Source: Nitrospirota bacterium (GTDB lineage Bacteria > Nitrospirota > Thermodesulfovibrionia > Thermodesulfovibrionales > JdFR-88). From it: DNA of 64,000 nt. The DNA lies in assembly GCA_021813405.1 (NCBI GenBank), contig JAKAKS010000031.1, positions 62,001-126,000 on the forward strand. Reading direction: 5' to 3'. The notes below the pieces were generated by a model, which saw nothing but the letters and a program-made list of their open reading frames with translations, was not told the DNA's origin and ran no database searches. Both the position numbers and the translations under genes were made by a program. Position 1 is the first letter of the stretch; each line of letters starts with the position of its first letter. Positions 26,618-36,211 of the stretch are shown here, piece by piece.

Positions 26618-28920
26618 GCTCAGTGAACGACGGTATGAAAGAAGGCCGCCAGTTGCAGAGGCCCCCGGAGTATCCTGTGCCTATGGCGGCCGTGCAGCCG
26701 CAGGGTGAGATAAACATAAGAGACTACCTTTACGTCCTTTACAGACGCAGGTGGCTGGCGCTTACGTTCTTTACGCTTGTGGTGTTTACGGTCTTGCTGG
26801 TGGTCTTTCTTAAAAAACCGGTGTACAGGGCAACGGCCACCCTCAAGGTGGAGCAGGAGACTTCCCCGGTGCTCAACTTCAAGGACGTCTATCAAACACA
26901 GAAGGACGATTTTAATTTCCTTAAAACACAGTACCGCATATTAAAAAGCAGAAGCGTTGCAAAAAGAGCGGTGCGCTCCCTCAGACTGGATGGCGACCCG
27001 GAGTTTGCCGGCGCGTTCTCCCGGGAAAGCGCGGATGCCGGATCTCAGACCGGCGGCATGCCGGTTCCTGGCACCGGGAAAATAGAGCTTTCCGGTGGCC
27101 TTGGCGGAGATATAAAGCCTTCTGTAATAGATAATTTCCTGAAACGGCTGACGGTGACGCCTGTCCGTGATTCCTGGATAGTACTGGTCAGCTTCGATGA
27201 TAAAAACCCGGCACGCGCCGCCCAGGCCGTAAACGAAATAGCCAGGCAGTACATAGGCTTTAATATTGAAAGCAAGCTTAACGCCTCACAGGTAACGCGC
27301 GACTGGCTTGAAAACCACCTTGACGACATGAAAGCCAAGCTGGAACGAAGCGAGGAGGCCCTGAACAAGTATGCCGCCCAGAACGGAATTCTGCTTGCAA
27401 GCGCGGGAGACCAGGACAAAAATAATCCAAACGGCAGCGGCGGCCAGGATTTGGAGACAAGCAGGCTGGTGCAGATTTCAGACCAGCTTGTAAAGGCCAC
27501 AGCGGACAGGATAAACAAGGAAGCGCTTTATTATCAGGTGAGGCATGGCGGGCCTGTGGGGTCAGAGGTAGGCAATAACCGGCTTCTACAGACCCTTGAG
27601 GAGCAGTACTCGGCGCTTGAAGCACAGTATGCCCGCCTTGCTGCGCTTTACACTCCTAAATACCCCGAAGTGGTCCAGACAAAGGAGCAGATGGACCAGC
27701 TTTCAAAACGGATAGGGCAGGAAACCGATAAGGCTGTGGCCGCGCTGCGTACGGATTATGAGGCCGCCCGCCAAAGGGAAGATGACCTTGCCCAGACATA
27801 CGAGCAGTACAAGCAACAGGCCTTGAATTTGAACAATAAGATGGTGCAGTACAATATTTTAAAAAGAGAGGCTGATACAAACCAGCAGCTTTACAATGGG
27901 CTCCTCCAGCGCATGAAGGAGATTGGCGTGTCTGCCAGCCTGAACGCAAGCAATATACAGGTTTTGGACCAGGCGGAGGTGCCCAGAAAACCGTTTGCGC
28001 CCAAGAAGGCCAGGGACATTTTGGTATCGGTACTAGTCGGGCTTCTTGGCGGCGTGGGGCTTGCGTTCGGCGTGGATTACATAGACAACACGCTAAAGAA
28101 CCCCGAAGATATTGAAAATTCCATATCGCTGCCGTGCCTTGGGCTGGTGCCAGCGATAGAGACGGTCCCGGCGGGCAAGCGGCTTCTGGCGTGGAGCGAG
28201 GAGGAGCATGCCCCGATCCTCCTGGAAGCTTACAGCGCCATAAATACATTCATTCAGTTTTCATCCGGCAGCCAGGCGCCCAAGCTGATGATGGTGACTT
28301 CTCCGCTTAAAGGTGACGGCAAGACCATGACCAGCGTGAATCTGGCGGCAACAATGGCCCGTACCAGGGGAAGGGGCCTGATAGTAGATTCCGACCTCAG
28401 AAACCCGCAGCTGCATAAGATATTCGATGTGGACAACACCAGGGGGTTTTCGGATTATCTTGCCGGAATGATGCAGGTTGAAGACGGGCTGGTCCGTAAG
28501 AGCGGCCTGGAAAATCTTGATATTATCACCTCCGGGCCAAGGTCGCCAAACCCTCCGGATCTTTTTAACTCGCCCAGGCTTGCGGACTTGCTGCGAAAGC
28601 TTGGTCCGGAATATGAATTCATACTGTTTGACTCGCCGCCCGTGATCGGCTTTTCAGAGAGCCTGATACTCAGCACATCGGTGGATGGGGTAATAATGGT
28701 TGTGCGCACCGGGCGCACCACCAGGGAAGCCGCGCTTCAGAGCAGGCGTGCAATCGAGAGCATAAACTCCAGGGTGCTGGGCGTTGTCCTGAATGCCATA
28801 AGGCAGGTGGACCTTAAATATTCCTCCTATTACCACTACGGCGATTATTATTACTATTCTGACGGCGAAAAAAAGGCAGGCCGGAAAAAGCAAAAGGCAA
28901 AAAACGCTATTGAAAATTAA
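26614..28920 (+). CDS. wzc: Wzc-like co-polymerase and BY-type tyrosine autokinase
   Basis: The protein has 768 aa. The N-terminal Wzz domain (INIRDYLYVLYRRRW, first membrane segment near residues 48-68) and long coiled coils (GumC-like, to about 460) lead to a second membrane segment DILVSVLVGLLGGVGLAFG. The cytoplasmic kinase has Walker A SPLKGDGKTMTSVN, Walker A' GLIVDSDLRNPQ and Walker B FILFDSPPV. The tail contains a tyrosine cluster (YSSYYHYGDYYYYSDG), the autophosphorylation site in this family. It couples polymer length and export to phosphorylation and acts with Wza. It overlaps both neighbours. Confidence 0.94.
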   Translation: MSSVNDGMKEGRQLQRPPEYPVPMAAVQPQGEINIRDYLYVLYRRRWLALTFFTLVVFTVLLVVFLKKPVYRATATLKVEQETSPVLNFKDVYQTQKDDFNFLKTQYRILKSRSVAKRAVRSLRLDGDPEFAGAFSRESADAGSQTGGMPVPGTGKIELSGGLGGDIKPSVIDNFLKRLTVTPVRDSWIVLVSFDDKNPARAAQAVNEIARQYIGFNIESKLNASQVTRDWLENHLDDMKAKLERSEEALNKYAAQNGILLASAGDQDKNNPNGSGGQDLETSRLVQISDQLVKATADRINKEALYYQVRHGGPVGSEVGNNRLLQTLEEQYSALEAQYARLAALYTPKYPEVVQTKEQMDQLSKRIGQETDKAVAALRTDYEAARQREDDLAQTYEQYKQQALNLNNKMVQYNILKREADTNQQLYNGLLQRMKEIGVSASLNASNIQVLDQAEVPRKPFAPKKARDILVSVLVGLLGGVGLAFGVDYIDNTLKNPEDIENSISLPCLGLVPAIETVPAGKRLLAWSEEEHAPILLEAYSAINTFIQFSSGSQAPKLMMVTSPLKGDGKTMTSVNLAATMARTRGRGLIVDSDLRNPQLHKIFDVDNTRGFSDYLAGMMQVEDGLVRKSGLENLDIITSGPRSPNPPDLFNSPRLADLLRKLGPEYEFILFDSPPVIGFSESLILSTSVDGVIMVVRTGRTTREAALQSRRAIESINSRVLGVVLNAIRQVDLKYSSYYHYGDYYYYSDGEKKAGRKKQKAKNAIEN

Positions 28921-30166
28921 CATCGTCAGGGGAGTTCTGTCCTTTGTTTCAGTACTGGTCCTGATAATTCTTGTGCGCCCCGCAGTCTCCGAGCATTATG
29001 AATCGCTGTTTCTCAAGGGCAAAAAGGAAGGTGCGGCAATTGCCGCGGCTGTAACCAGCGAGAATGCAGGATATAACAGGGCGCTTGGGGCCGTTTATCT
29101 TGAAAGGCACGGGGATTCCGATTTAAAAACGGCCGAGGCTCTCTTTAAAAAAGCCATTTCACTTGAGCCGCTGAATTCAGATTCGTGGCTCTGGCTTGCC
29201 AGGATGTATCAGTGGACAGGCAGGCAGCAACAGGCCGGTCTTGCAATTAAAAGCGCGCTGGCCAGAAGCGCAGGCGCTCCGGATATAACCTGGGACGCCG
29301 GGGTGCTGCTGCTTCAGATGGACTACACCGCAGCCGGTGTGGAGCAGTTCAGAAAATACATCCTGCTTAAACCGGCGGAACAGCAGAAGGTGTATGACAT
29401 CTGCATTACACTGGGATTGCCTCCTGATTACATGCAGGCAAACCTAGTGCCTGCGGAAAGGCCGTATTTGCGGCAGTGGCTTTATTTTCTCATGGATGCC
29501 GGGCAGCAGGAAGCCGCGGGGCGCGCATGGGAGGCGCTTAAAAGCCTTGGCGGCGGCGCGGGGAAAGGCCCGTCGGAGGGCGATTATCTTAAATACTGTG
29601 ATTTCCTGATATCAAAAAATAATGAAACAGATGCCATTGCCGTCTGGAATGAGCTCTTCAGCCGCGCCAATCTTGTGCTTAAGCCAGGCAGTATCTGGGA
29701 TGGCGATTTCGGATTGCCGGTTACAGGGAAGGGATTTGGCTGGAGGATAGGGAACGCGCCCGGGGTCCGGATATTTCTGGACGGGGACATTAAGATGCGC
29801 GGCCAGTACTCCCTGAGCGCGTCATTCGACGGCAGTTCCAATCCCGGCATAAACCTGGCCAGCCAGATAGTGCCTGTGGAAAAGGGGCATAAGTATGAAG
29901 TGTCCGGCTACATCAAGACGTCTGGGATAACCACGGATAACGGGATTTTTTTAAACGTGCAGGGATATAATTGCGCGGGCCTTCAGGCCAGCTCTCAGCC
30001 CATTACAGGCACCAGCTACTGGCAGAAGCAGAGCGTCGATTTCACGGTGCCGGCCGATTGCAACGCCATCCTCTTTTCAGTAAGAAGGAATGAATCTTTC
30101 AAGCTGGACAACAAGATAAGGGGAGATGTCTGGATAGACTCCATAAAAATGGCGGACCAGGGATAA
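28910..30166 (+). CDS. Membrane-anchored TPR protein with C-terminal carbohydrate-binding-like domain
   Basis: The protein has 418 aa, starting TTG and overlapping wzc by 11 bp. One N-terminal membrane segment (GVLSFVSVLVLIILVRPAV) is followed by TPR-like helices (AEALFKKAISLEPLNSDSWLWLARMYQWTG). The last 150 residues form a beta-sandwich-like region (GRIF..SLSASFDGSSNPGINLASQIVPVEKGHKYEVSGYIKTSG and GDVWIDSIKM) resembling family 4/9 carbohydrate-binding modules. Placed between wzc and the ligase, it could scaffold export and touch the polymer. That is inference. Confidence 0.75.
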   Translation: MKINIVRGVLSFVSVLVLIILVRPAVSEHYESLFLKGKKEGAAIAAAVTSENAGYNRALGAVYLERHGDSDLKTAEALFKKAISLEPLNSDSWLWLARMYQWTGRQQQAGLAIKSALARSAGAPDITWDAGVLLLQMDYTAAGVEQFRKYILLKPAEQQKVYDICITLGLPPDYMQANLVPAERPYLRQWLYFLMDAGQQEAAGRAWEALKSLGGGAGKGPSEGDYLKYCDFLISKNNETDAIAVWNELFSRANLVLKPGSIWDGDFGLPVTGKGFGWRIGNAPGVRIFLDGDIKMRGQYSLSASFDGSSNPGINLASQIVPVEKGHKYEVSGYIKTSGITTDNGIFLNVQGYNCAGLQASSQPITGTSYWQKQSVDFTVPADCNAILFSVRRNESFKLDNKIRGDVWIDSIKMADQG

Positions 30167-31452
30167 TGAAGGCAGTTTCAAATTTGAAATTTCAAACCCC
30201 GGATTTTATGGCTGTTGGCCTGGTAGCGGCTGCGGCGGTTCCGGCTTTGTTATTCGGGGCTGTTGAGTACTGGGCAATGGCCGCTTCAGGCGCGCTGGCC
30301 ATCATTGTTTTCATGGCCGGGGTGTTTACGTATTCCGGCGGCATAGGTGGAAAGAAAAAGCTGATTTGTACGGCCCTTGCGCTTGTTTTGTATCTGGTGT
30401 TCCAGATGGTCCCGTTACCGGCTTCAGTACTAGGCCTTCTTGAGCCGCGCATGGCCGCCATGATGGGTCCTGTTGCGTTTCACAGCGTCACGGTATATCA
30501 GTTTAAAACGGAAGAGGCACTCGCCAGGCTGGCCGTTTATTTGATGGTCTTTTTCACTTCCGCGCTTTTTATTGATGGCCGTTCGGTTAATAAGGTATTA
30601 AAAGGGCTTTCGATATTCGGTTTTGCCCTGGCGCTGTTTGCGATAGTGCAGCACGTCACCTGGAACGGGAAAATATACTGGTTTGCGTCCTTTACTCCAG
30701 GCGGCAATCCTTTCGGGCCGTTTGTGGACAGGGACCATTTTCCAGGCTATATAAATATGATAATCCCGCTTTCGCTTGCTGTTGCAGTGGCCTCGAAGAG
30801 TATAGAGAAAAAAGTGCTGTACACCTTCTTTGCCGCGGTAATGGCGCTTTCCGTATTTTTGAGCCTTTCCAGGGGCGGTGTGATATCCTTCATCTGTGGG
30901 CTGGCTGTTTTCTCGGCCATTCTGCTGATACGCCGCAGCCCTAAATGGCAGCTTATGTTGCTGGCCGTTTTTGCCGTGGCTTTTGCCTCATTTGTGCTGT
31001 ACGCCGGCGTTGCGCCCCTTCTGGCGCGATTTTCAAAAGAGGGGGTTTCAGATACAGCCAGGCTTATGGCCTGGAAGGGCGCGTGGGCAGCATTCAGGGA
31101 TTTTCCCGTATTTGGCACGGGGCTTGGCACGTTTGTAAATGTGTTTACTTATTACCAGCCCATTCACTTGCAGAAAATATGGGAGCACGCCCATAACGAT
31201 TATCTGGAGCTGCTTACCGAGGGCGGCCTGGCAGGTTTTCTTATAAGCGCGGCATTTGTGGTTGCTATCCTGCGGGCGGCGTTTGGGGAAAAAAGCAACT
31301 GGGAGGGCAGGGCCGCTTATTTTAAGGCCGGGTTTATAGCATCCCTTGTAACTATCTCCGTGCACAGTTTCGTGGACTTTAACCTTCACGTGCCTTCAAA
31401 CGCAATTCTACTTTCCATAATAATAGGGCTGGCTGTGGCAAAAGGAGATTAA
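30166..31452 (+). CDS. O-antigen ligase/polymerase family (Wzy_C) membrane protein
   Basis: The protein has 428 aa and about 11 membrane segments. The family signature is clear: FVDRDHFPGYINMIIPLSLA, SLSRGGVISFICGLAVF, GTGLGTFVNVFTYYQP and HAHNDYLELLTEGGLAGFLI, the large periplasmic loop shared by WaaL and Wzy_C proteins. ATG overlaps the previous stop by one base (TAATG). It is the last gene of the long plus-strand locus. It may ligate the finished polymer or polymerise it; the Wzy-like protein at 15433 is the other candidate polymerase. Confidence 0.88.
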   Translation: MKAVSNLKFQTPDFMAVGLVAAAAVPALLFGAVEYWAMAASGALAIIVFMAGVFTYSGGIGGKKKLICTALALVLYLVFQMVPLPASVLGLLEPRMAAMMGPVAFHSVTVYQFKTEEALARLAVYLMVFFTSALFIDGRSVNKVLKGLSIFGFALALFAIVQHVTWNGKIYWFASFTPGGNPFGPFVDRDHFPGYINMIIPLSLAVAVASKSIEKKVLYTFFAAVMALSVFLSLSRGGVISFICGLAVFSAILLIRRSPKWQLMLLAVFAVAFASFVLYAGVAPLLARFSKEGVSDTARLMAWKGAWAAFRDFPVFGTGLGTFVNVFTYYQPIHLQKIWEHAHNDYLELLTEGGLAGFLISAAFVVAILRAAFGEKSNWEGRAAYFKAGFIASLVTISVHSFVDFNLHVPSNAILLSIIIGLAVAKGD

Positions 31453-31637
31453 TATCCCGGGCACTGCCAGCTTGCTTGGAGCAAAGGGGGCTTGCAGGCA
31501 GCCAGCCATACTTTCAATAACCCGCATATCAGGTTTATCATGGGACGAAATCGAAGTTCATGCCGCACTGGTCGCGGCTTAGCGAGGCCGGGATTTGCCA
31601 TTTCCGGATAAAAAACCGGCCCCGCCATCAAACTGTC

Positions 31638-34193
31638 TCAAAATACCGCCCCCGCCGTTGTATCGGGTTTCTTTTCATAAGCCCCTGCACTGCCATGGCC
31701 GTCATTGAACCGGGTATTGCCGTCTATGTCGAACGGCAGAACCGCTCCGCTTATTGGAACCAGGTCTACCGAAGGTGAGCCGAACGTCAGGTGGTAATCT
31801 CCGTCCCCGCTATGCGTGCTTGTGCCGTCCCACGCCTGCCGGTTCACAAAATCGTACCAGTTGCCTGCGTGCATGGCCGCGCTGTTTGAAGGCGGTTCCG
31901 TGGATGTCTGCGTGTTCGGCGTGCCATCGGCAGCAGTAGAGATAAAATAACTGTCCAGGCCGGTAAACTCCCCCTGGAATGTGCCGTTTACGCCAACGGG
32001 GGTGCCTGATGTGCCTATCTCCCCATCAATGCTATCTCTGCTGCCCGCTCCATATTCACACGTCCAGTTGCCTATACGCGCCGCATTCGGAGTGCCAAAC
32101 GTGTCCGCCTTGATAGCTGCGGATTCATAAAGCATCCCTATCTCAGACCACCCCGTGCGCAGATATGCCGCACTTCCCTGGTCGTTATAACAGCGGTTTA
32201 TGCGCTGGCCTACCACAGAGTTATCCCATAGCATTACATTGTTCACCGGATTATTTGTGCTGGCATCGGCGGCAATCCTTATCAGAGGCGTGGAAACAGA
32301 ATTATTGTATTCAAAGACATTCTGGACAACCGCCGCTCCTATAGGCGCGGATTGAGTGCCAAACAGATTAATGGGGCTGCCTGATGTGATTTTAAAGTTG
32401 TACAGCCTGTTAAACGCCCATATAGGCTGCGTATCCGTAGGCATGTAGCCGCTACTTGCGTTATCCCAGGTCTGTACGGCAAAGCTGGTATCTGATGCGG
32501 AAGGGTCAAACAGATTGCCTAAAAATGTAAAGCCGTTTACCGTAAACCCCAGGCCCGTTAAATTGTTGCCGCGCACCAGATCAGCAGGCGAAGTAGTGCT
32601 GTAATTTGTAAAGGCATTCACAGCACACGATGAAGAACTGCCCTGGTTGCACGTAGCATTGCTGCCCACCGTGTTATCCGTCCAATAGACCGCGGGCCAG
32701 CCGTAAATAAGCGTCATGCCGGAGGTCATTGTAAGCGCGCAATTATGTATCCACAGGTAACTTCCGTTGGCATTGAATATCTCTACGGGGGAACCGGAAG
32801 TAACATTCACCGTTATGCCGGACACTTTCAAGGGCGTAGTGCCCCAATAGTTGCCCGATGCCGTAATGCCGTTTATTATCACGGCGGATTGCGCCACGCC
32901 GGGGAACGTGGTTACAGTAGACCACGCCTTGTCGTAGTTTGTTCCGGAGCTTGCGCCTATGGATGTGGATTCCCCTATCCAGCTATACGTGCCCGCCTTC
33001 ACATACACTGTTCCGGCCTCGTCCGTCCTTGCGGGCGAGGAGTTGGCCGCGTTCCATGCCCGGAGGACTATCCCTGCCTTCCCTATGGTCTGGCACGGGT
33101 TTAAAGTGGCCGCATCGGAAGAGCCGTTAAATGCCGATTCCGCAACCGCCTGGCAGGTATTATCATTGCCGCTTGTGCCGTCCACCACAACTGCGCCCGT
33201 GCCATAAGTGCCGCTCTTGTCGTTGATGAAATACTCCGGCGCATATAAAGGCGTTGGCTGGGCGTTCACGCCGTCAGCGGTATTCATTATGGCCGTGGAA
33301 TCTCCCACCCAGGGCATTGCCCTGAAGTTCACCGTTATCAAATCGCCCTGCGTAAGCGTGCTGGTGGAAAGCGTGCCTATATACTCAATCACCTTCCCGC
33401 CAGCGTCCTGCATTGCCGGGTCTATTGTAGGCGTATTTACCAGGGCCGTCACCGTATTGCTGTGCTGGTCCGTAGCCGTAAAAAGCACCGCGGCAACGGG
33501 CTTGCCGTTCTGCGCGTGCCGCTGAAAGGCAACCGCCCGCACGGTAAAAGATGGGCCCGTTATCCTGGTAAAGCCGGGCCAGCTCCAGTTTGCGATAACA
33601 CGCGCCTGCGAATAGGCAAGCGTGGAATCATTGACTGCGGAAACGCCGGAGGCCGCATTGCTTGAATGCGTGCCGTCATTGTAAAACCCCGCCGCAATGT
33701 TGCAGGAAACCGTATCTGCGTTGTAAACAACATCAGAGAGCGCAACCCGTATATACAGGTTGCCTCCGCTGGATGTTTCATCGTTCGGGTATGGCGTTGT
33801 ATAGCCGGAGTTATAGACCTTCCGCAGTATCTTCGTGCCGTACAGAGTGCGGTTGATGGTGGTTGCGTTTCCGCCCGCGTCATAGCCCGGAGACGTGGCC
33901 GTGCAAACAATCTTTGCATTGGCCGGATTGTTGTGCGCGCCGATGCCCAGGCTGTAAGTGCCTCCGGAGGCCACGCCGTTTACAACAACCTCCGCAACCC
34001 ACCCGTCACATGCCGCTGGCGTGTTGCAGGCGGACGTAACATCCGCCGCCGCCGTGGTGTTTATCACCGTCACGGACAAAATATCGCCAGTGGCCGCATG
34101 GGCAAGCGATACCCATACTATGCCGATAAGCACATAGAGCAATATAATCAGGCACATCAGCCCCTTCAAGGTCAGCTTGCGTTCTAGTTGCAT
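31638..34193 (-). CDS. Secreted beta-helix-type surface protein
   Basis: Start is placed at ATG 34193, 17 codons inside the track ORF, giving 851 aa beginning MQLERKLTLKGLMCLIILL, a signal peptide ending near SLAHA. This ATG overlaps the stop of the upstream gene by 10 bp, indicating coupled translation. The first 250 residues are beta-rich; from about residue 330 a DGTSGNDN...AWNAANSSPARTDEAGTVYVKAGTY region opens a right-handed beta-helix (repeated short GNNLTGLGFTVNGFTFLGN-like turns). It ends in a DGNTRFNDGHGSAGAYE motif commonly seen at the end of secreted beta-helix (choice-of-anchor/pectate-lyase-like) proteins. No catalytic residues were assigned. It lies directly downstream of the exopolysaccharide locus. 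Confidence 0.75.
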   Translation of the reverse strand: MQLERKLTLKGLMCLIILLYVLIGIVWVSLAHAATGDILSVTVINTTAAADVTSACNTPAACDGWVAEVVVNGVASGGTYSLGIGAHNNPANAKIVCTATSPGYDAGGNATTINRTLYGTKILRKVYNSGYTTPYPNDETSSGGNLYIRVALSDVVYNADTVSCNIAAGFYNDGTHSSNAASGVSAVNDSTLAYSQARVIANWSWPGFTRITGPSFTVRAVAFQRHAQNGKPVAAVLFTATDQHSNTVTALVNTPTIDPAMQDAGGKVIEYIGTLSTSTLTQGDLITVNFRAMPWVGDSTAIMNTADGVNAQPTPLYAPEYFINDKSGTYGTGAVVVDGTSGNDNTCQAVAESAFNGSSDAATLNPCQTIGKAGIVLRAWNAANSSPARTDEAGTVYVKAGTYSWIGESTSIGASSGTNYDKAWSTVTTFPGVAQSAVIINGITASGNYWGTTPLKVSGITVNVTSGSPVEIFNANGSYLWIHNCALTMTSGMTLIYGWPAVYWTDNTVGSNATCNQGSSSSCAVNAFTNYSTTSPADLVRGNNLTGLGFTVNGFTFLGNLFDPSASDTSFAVQTWDNASSGYMPTDTQPIWAFNRLYNFKITSGSPINLFGTQSAPIGAAVVQNVFEYNNSVSTPLIRIAADASTNNPVNNVMLWDNSVVGQRINRCYNDQGSAAYLRTGWSEIGMLYESAAIKADTFGTPNAARIGNWTCEYGAGSRDSIDGEIGTSGTPVGVNGTFQGEFTGLDSYFISTAADGTPNTQTSTEPPSNSAAMHAGNWYDFVNRQAWDGTSTHSGDGDYHLTFGSPSVDLVPISGAVLPFDIDGNTRFNDGHGSAGAYEKKPDTTAGAVF

Positions 34194-34708
34194 GTCCAGC
34201 CACCGTTTATGCCGGTGAGATACCATTTGCCCGATGCCAGGCAACTGAGACCCATCATGGTGCCTATGTTGGCATCACTGGTCACGGAATGTCCGGCAGT
34301 ACAATTCAGTCCGCCCACGGCCACCTGGTCCGTGCCATTAGGGGCTATCGTGATTGTGTTTGCCACGGTCACATAGAACACGCCGGAATCCACCGTGGAC
34401 GTACAGGCCGGAAGCGTAAGGGTAATATTCGAAGTTGCCCCCGTGTTGTCCACAAAGCCGCGCTCCAGGGCCGCATCCGGCACTGTTGCGTTGGCCGTGT
34501 AAGCTGTTACCGTGGGCGTGCTGGAACCCCCGCCGCCACACACGCCGCCGGTACACGTCAGGGTGCCGGTCCCGGAAACTGTAACACCTGCCAATCCAGA
34601 ACCGCCGTAATGGACGGTATCCGCCCAGGCCCATGGAAGACAACATAAAATAAACAGGACCAATAATACGATTTTAAATGCGAGATTTGAAATGCTCGAT
34701 TGTTCCAT
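34184..34708 (-). CDS. Small secreted protein sharing ADTVHYGG junction with the beta-helix protein
   Basis: The protein has 174 aa. The signal peptide (IVLLVLFILCCLPWAWA) is followed by DTVHYGGSGL, the same mature start as the 825-aa protein at 6836-9313. A Gly-rich linker leads to TLPACTSTVDSGVFYVTVANTITIAPNGTDQVAVGG and a final CLASGKWYLTGINGGWTCN, which resembles the C-terminal domains of phage tail or collagen-like fibre proteins. A strong ribosome site (GGGGAGGT) precedes ATG 34708. It is the first gene of a two-gene operon and shares the 61-bp upstream element with the other beta-helix gene. Confidence 0.75.
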   Translation of the reverse strand: MEQSSISNLAFKIVLLVLFILCCLPWAWADTVHYGGSGLAGVTVSGTGTLTCTGGVCGGGGSSTPTVTAYTANATVPDAALERGFVDNTGATSNITLTLPACTSTVDSGVFYVTVANTITIAPNGTDQVAVGGLNCTAGHSVTSDANIGTMMGLSCLASGKWYLTGINGGWTCN

Positions 34709-34855
34709 AAAAAATAACCTCCCCTCGCGGTTAACTCTTTTTTTTGTGGGTTGTGTTCAAGTGAAATAATCTCTCTCCTGTTTTGTTATAAACCGGCAAT
34801 GGGAACCATAGCGCCTCCTGCACGTTCAATCCGGGGTTTTATCTCCCGTCGCGAC

Positions 34856-34916
34856 AGTTTAGAATGGAAAGATATGACATTGTCCATATGACATGTGTCA
34901 TGATTTTCATGTCATG
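34856..34916 (-). promoter_or_regulatory. 61-bp shared upstream element, copy 2
   Basis: Gap-free partner of 9561-9621 (52/61 identical). It contains the perfect palindrome ATGACATGTGTCAT plus a further CATGACA site 14 bp away. It lies 147 bp upstream of the start of the secreted-protein operon at 34708, in the same orientation as the other copy relative to its gene. Confidence 0.75.
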
Positions 34917-35044
34917 TTTGTTCTGCGGCAGGCTTATGCCAGGCCTGCGCTTTCCCATGTTTCTTTACTGGTTCGTATTCAGCAGCATGCTGCTTTCTTC
35001 GATGCCGGGGCTGGTTGCTGCCTTGGGTGAAATAAATATTAGGG

Positions 35045-35074
35045 TTGACCGGAGTGAAAGCCGGTTTTTATGAT
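35045..35074 (+). promoter_or_regulatory. Sigma70-type promoter for gmd-fcl
   Basis: TTGACC (35045-35050) and TATGAT (35069-35074) are spaced 18 bp apart, 54 bp upstream of the gmd ATG. A second TATAAT (35093-35098) has no suitable -35. Confidence 0.6.
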
Positions 35075-35128
35075 AAACTAAAAAGGTTTTAGTATAATTT
35101 TTCCCGGAGAGAAAACCGTTTATAGAAT

Positions 35129-36211
35129 ATGAAAAAAGCGCTTATTACCGGTGTTACCGGCCAGGACGGGGCTTATCTTGCCGGATTTCTGCTTGATAAG
35201 GGATATGAAGTACATGGCATAAAGCGGAGGGCCTCGCTTTTCAATACCGACAGGGTGGACCACCTGTACAAAGACCCGCATGAAAAGGGCGTGCGGTTCA
35301 AGCTCCATTACGGAGACCTTACGGACGCAACAAACCTTATCCGCATAGTGCAGGACGTTCAGCCTGATGAGATTTACAACCTGGCGGCCCAAAGCCATGT
35401 TATGGTTTCCTTCGACACCGCCGAGTATACGGCAAATGCCGATGCGCTGGGGACGCTGCGGTTGCTGGAGGCTATCAGGATACTGGGCCTGTCCAAAAAG
35501 ACGCGCTTTTACCAGGCGTCCACATCGGAACTGTTTGGCAAGGTGCAAGAGGTGCCCCAGAAGGAAACAACACCCTTTTATCCAAGAAGCCCTTACGGGG
35601 CGGCAAAGCTTTACGCTTACTGGATCACCGTGAATTACCGGGAGGCCTATGATTTTTTTGCGTGCAATGGCATTCTTTTCAATCACGAATCACCCGTGCG
35701 CGGCGAGACGTTTGTTTCCAGGAAGATAACCCGCGCGGTGGCGCGCATAAAACTGGGGCTGCAGGACAAGCTTTACCTTGGCAACCTGGATGCCCGCCGC
35801 GATTGGGGGCACGCCATGGACTACGTGGAGGCGCAGTGGCTCATTTTGCAGCAGGACGCGCCTGATGATTTCGTTATCGCCACCGGGCAGCAGCATTCCG
35901 TGCGCGAATTCGTTGAGCTTGCGTTCGGCGAAGTTGGCATCAAGATCGGCTGGGAGGGCAACGGGGTTGACGAAAAGGGGGTGGACGGCTCCGGCCGGCC
36001 GGTTGTAGAAGTGGACAGGCGGTATTTCCGGCCCTCCGAGGTGGACACGCTCCTTGGCGACCCCGCAAAGGCAAAGCAAAAGCTGGGCTGGTCGCCCAGG
36101 ATTTCCTTTAAAGAACTGGTGTCCGAGATGGTCCGGGAAGACCTGAAGGAGGCCGAAAGGGACCTTCTGTGCAAACGGGAAGGGTTCAGGACGTTCAAGA
36201 GACATGAATAA
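35129..36211 (+). CDS. gmd: GDP-mannose 4,6-dehydratase
   Basis: The 360-aa length is normal. The NAD(P)-binding start [31 protein letters not shown] is followed by the catalytic Ser/Thr-Glu in [14 protein letters not shown] and Tyr-x3-Lys in [12 protein letters not shown], then [21 protein letters not shown]. It converts GDP-D-mannose to GDP-4-keto-6-deoxymannose in the cytosol. The stop overlaps the fcl start by 8 bp, forming the standard two-step GDP-L-fucose pathway. No mannose-1-phosphate guanylyltransferase lies in the window, so GDP-mannose must come from elsewhere. Its product likely feeds the neighbouring polysaccharide locus. Confidence 0.97.
   Translation: MKKALITGVTGQDGAYLAGFLLDKGYEVHGIKRRASLFNTDRVDHLYKDPHEKGVRFKLHYGDLTDATNLIRIVQDVQPDEIYNLAAQSHVMVSFDTAEYTANADALGTLRLLEAIRILGLSKKTRFYQASTSELFGKVQEVPQKETTPFYPRSPYGAAKLYAYWITVNYREAYDFFACNGILFNHESPVRGETFVSRKITRAVARIKLGLQDKLYLGNLDARRDWGHAMDYVEAQWLILQQDAPDDFVIATGQQHSVREFVELAFGEVGIKIGWEGNGVDEKGVDGSGRPVVEVDRRYFRPSEVDTLLGDPAKAKQKLGWSPRISFKELVSEMVREDLKEAERDLLCKREGFRTFKRHE

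Larger units (their letters stand above)
34709..35128. other. 420-bp intergenic region between divergent genes
   Basis: The region holds the second copy of the 61-bp element (34856-34916) facing the minus-strand operon, and a sigma70-type promoter facing gmd (35045-35074). The 69-aa track ORF at 34864-35073 lies across the conserved element and has no family features, so it is not called. Confidence 0.7.

Noticed and set aside
31449-31637. Small ORFs in the gap after the O-antigen ligase
   Set aside because: Only short frames without ribosome sites or recognisable composition; no clear terminator was seen either.
34864-35073. 69-aa hydrophobic ORF on the plus strand
   Set aside because: It overlaps the conserved 61-bp regulatory element, has no ribosome site and no family features.
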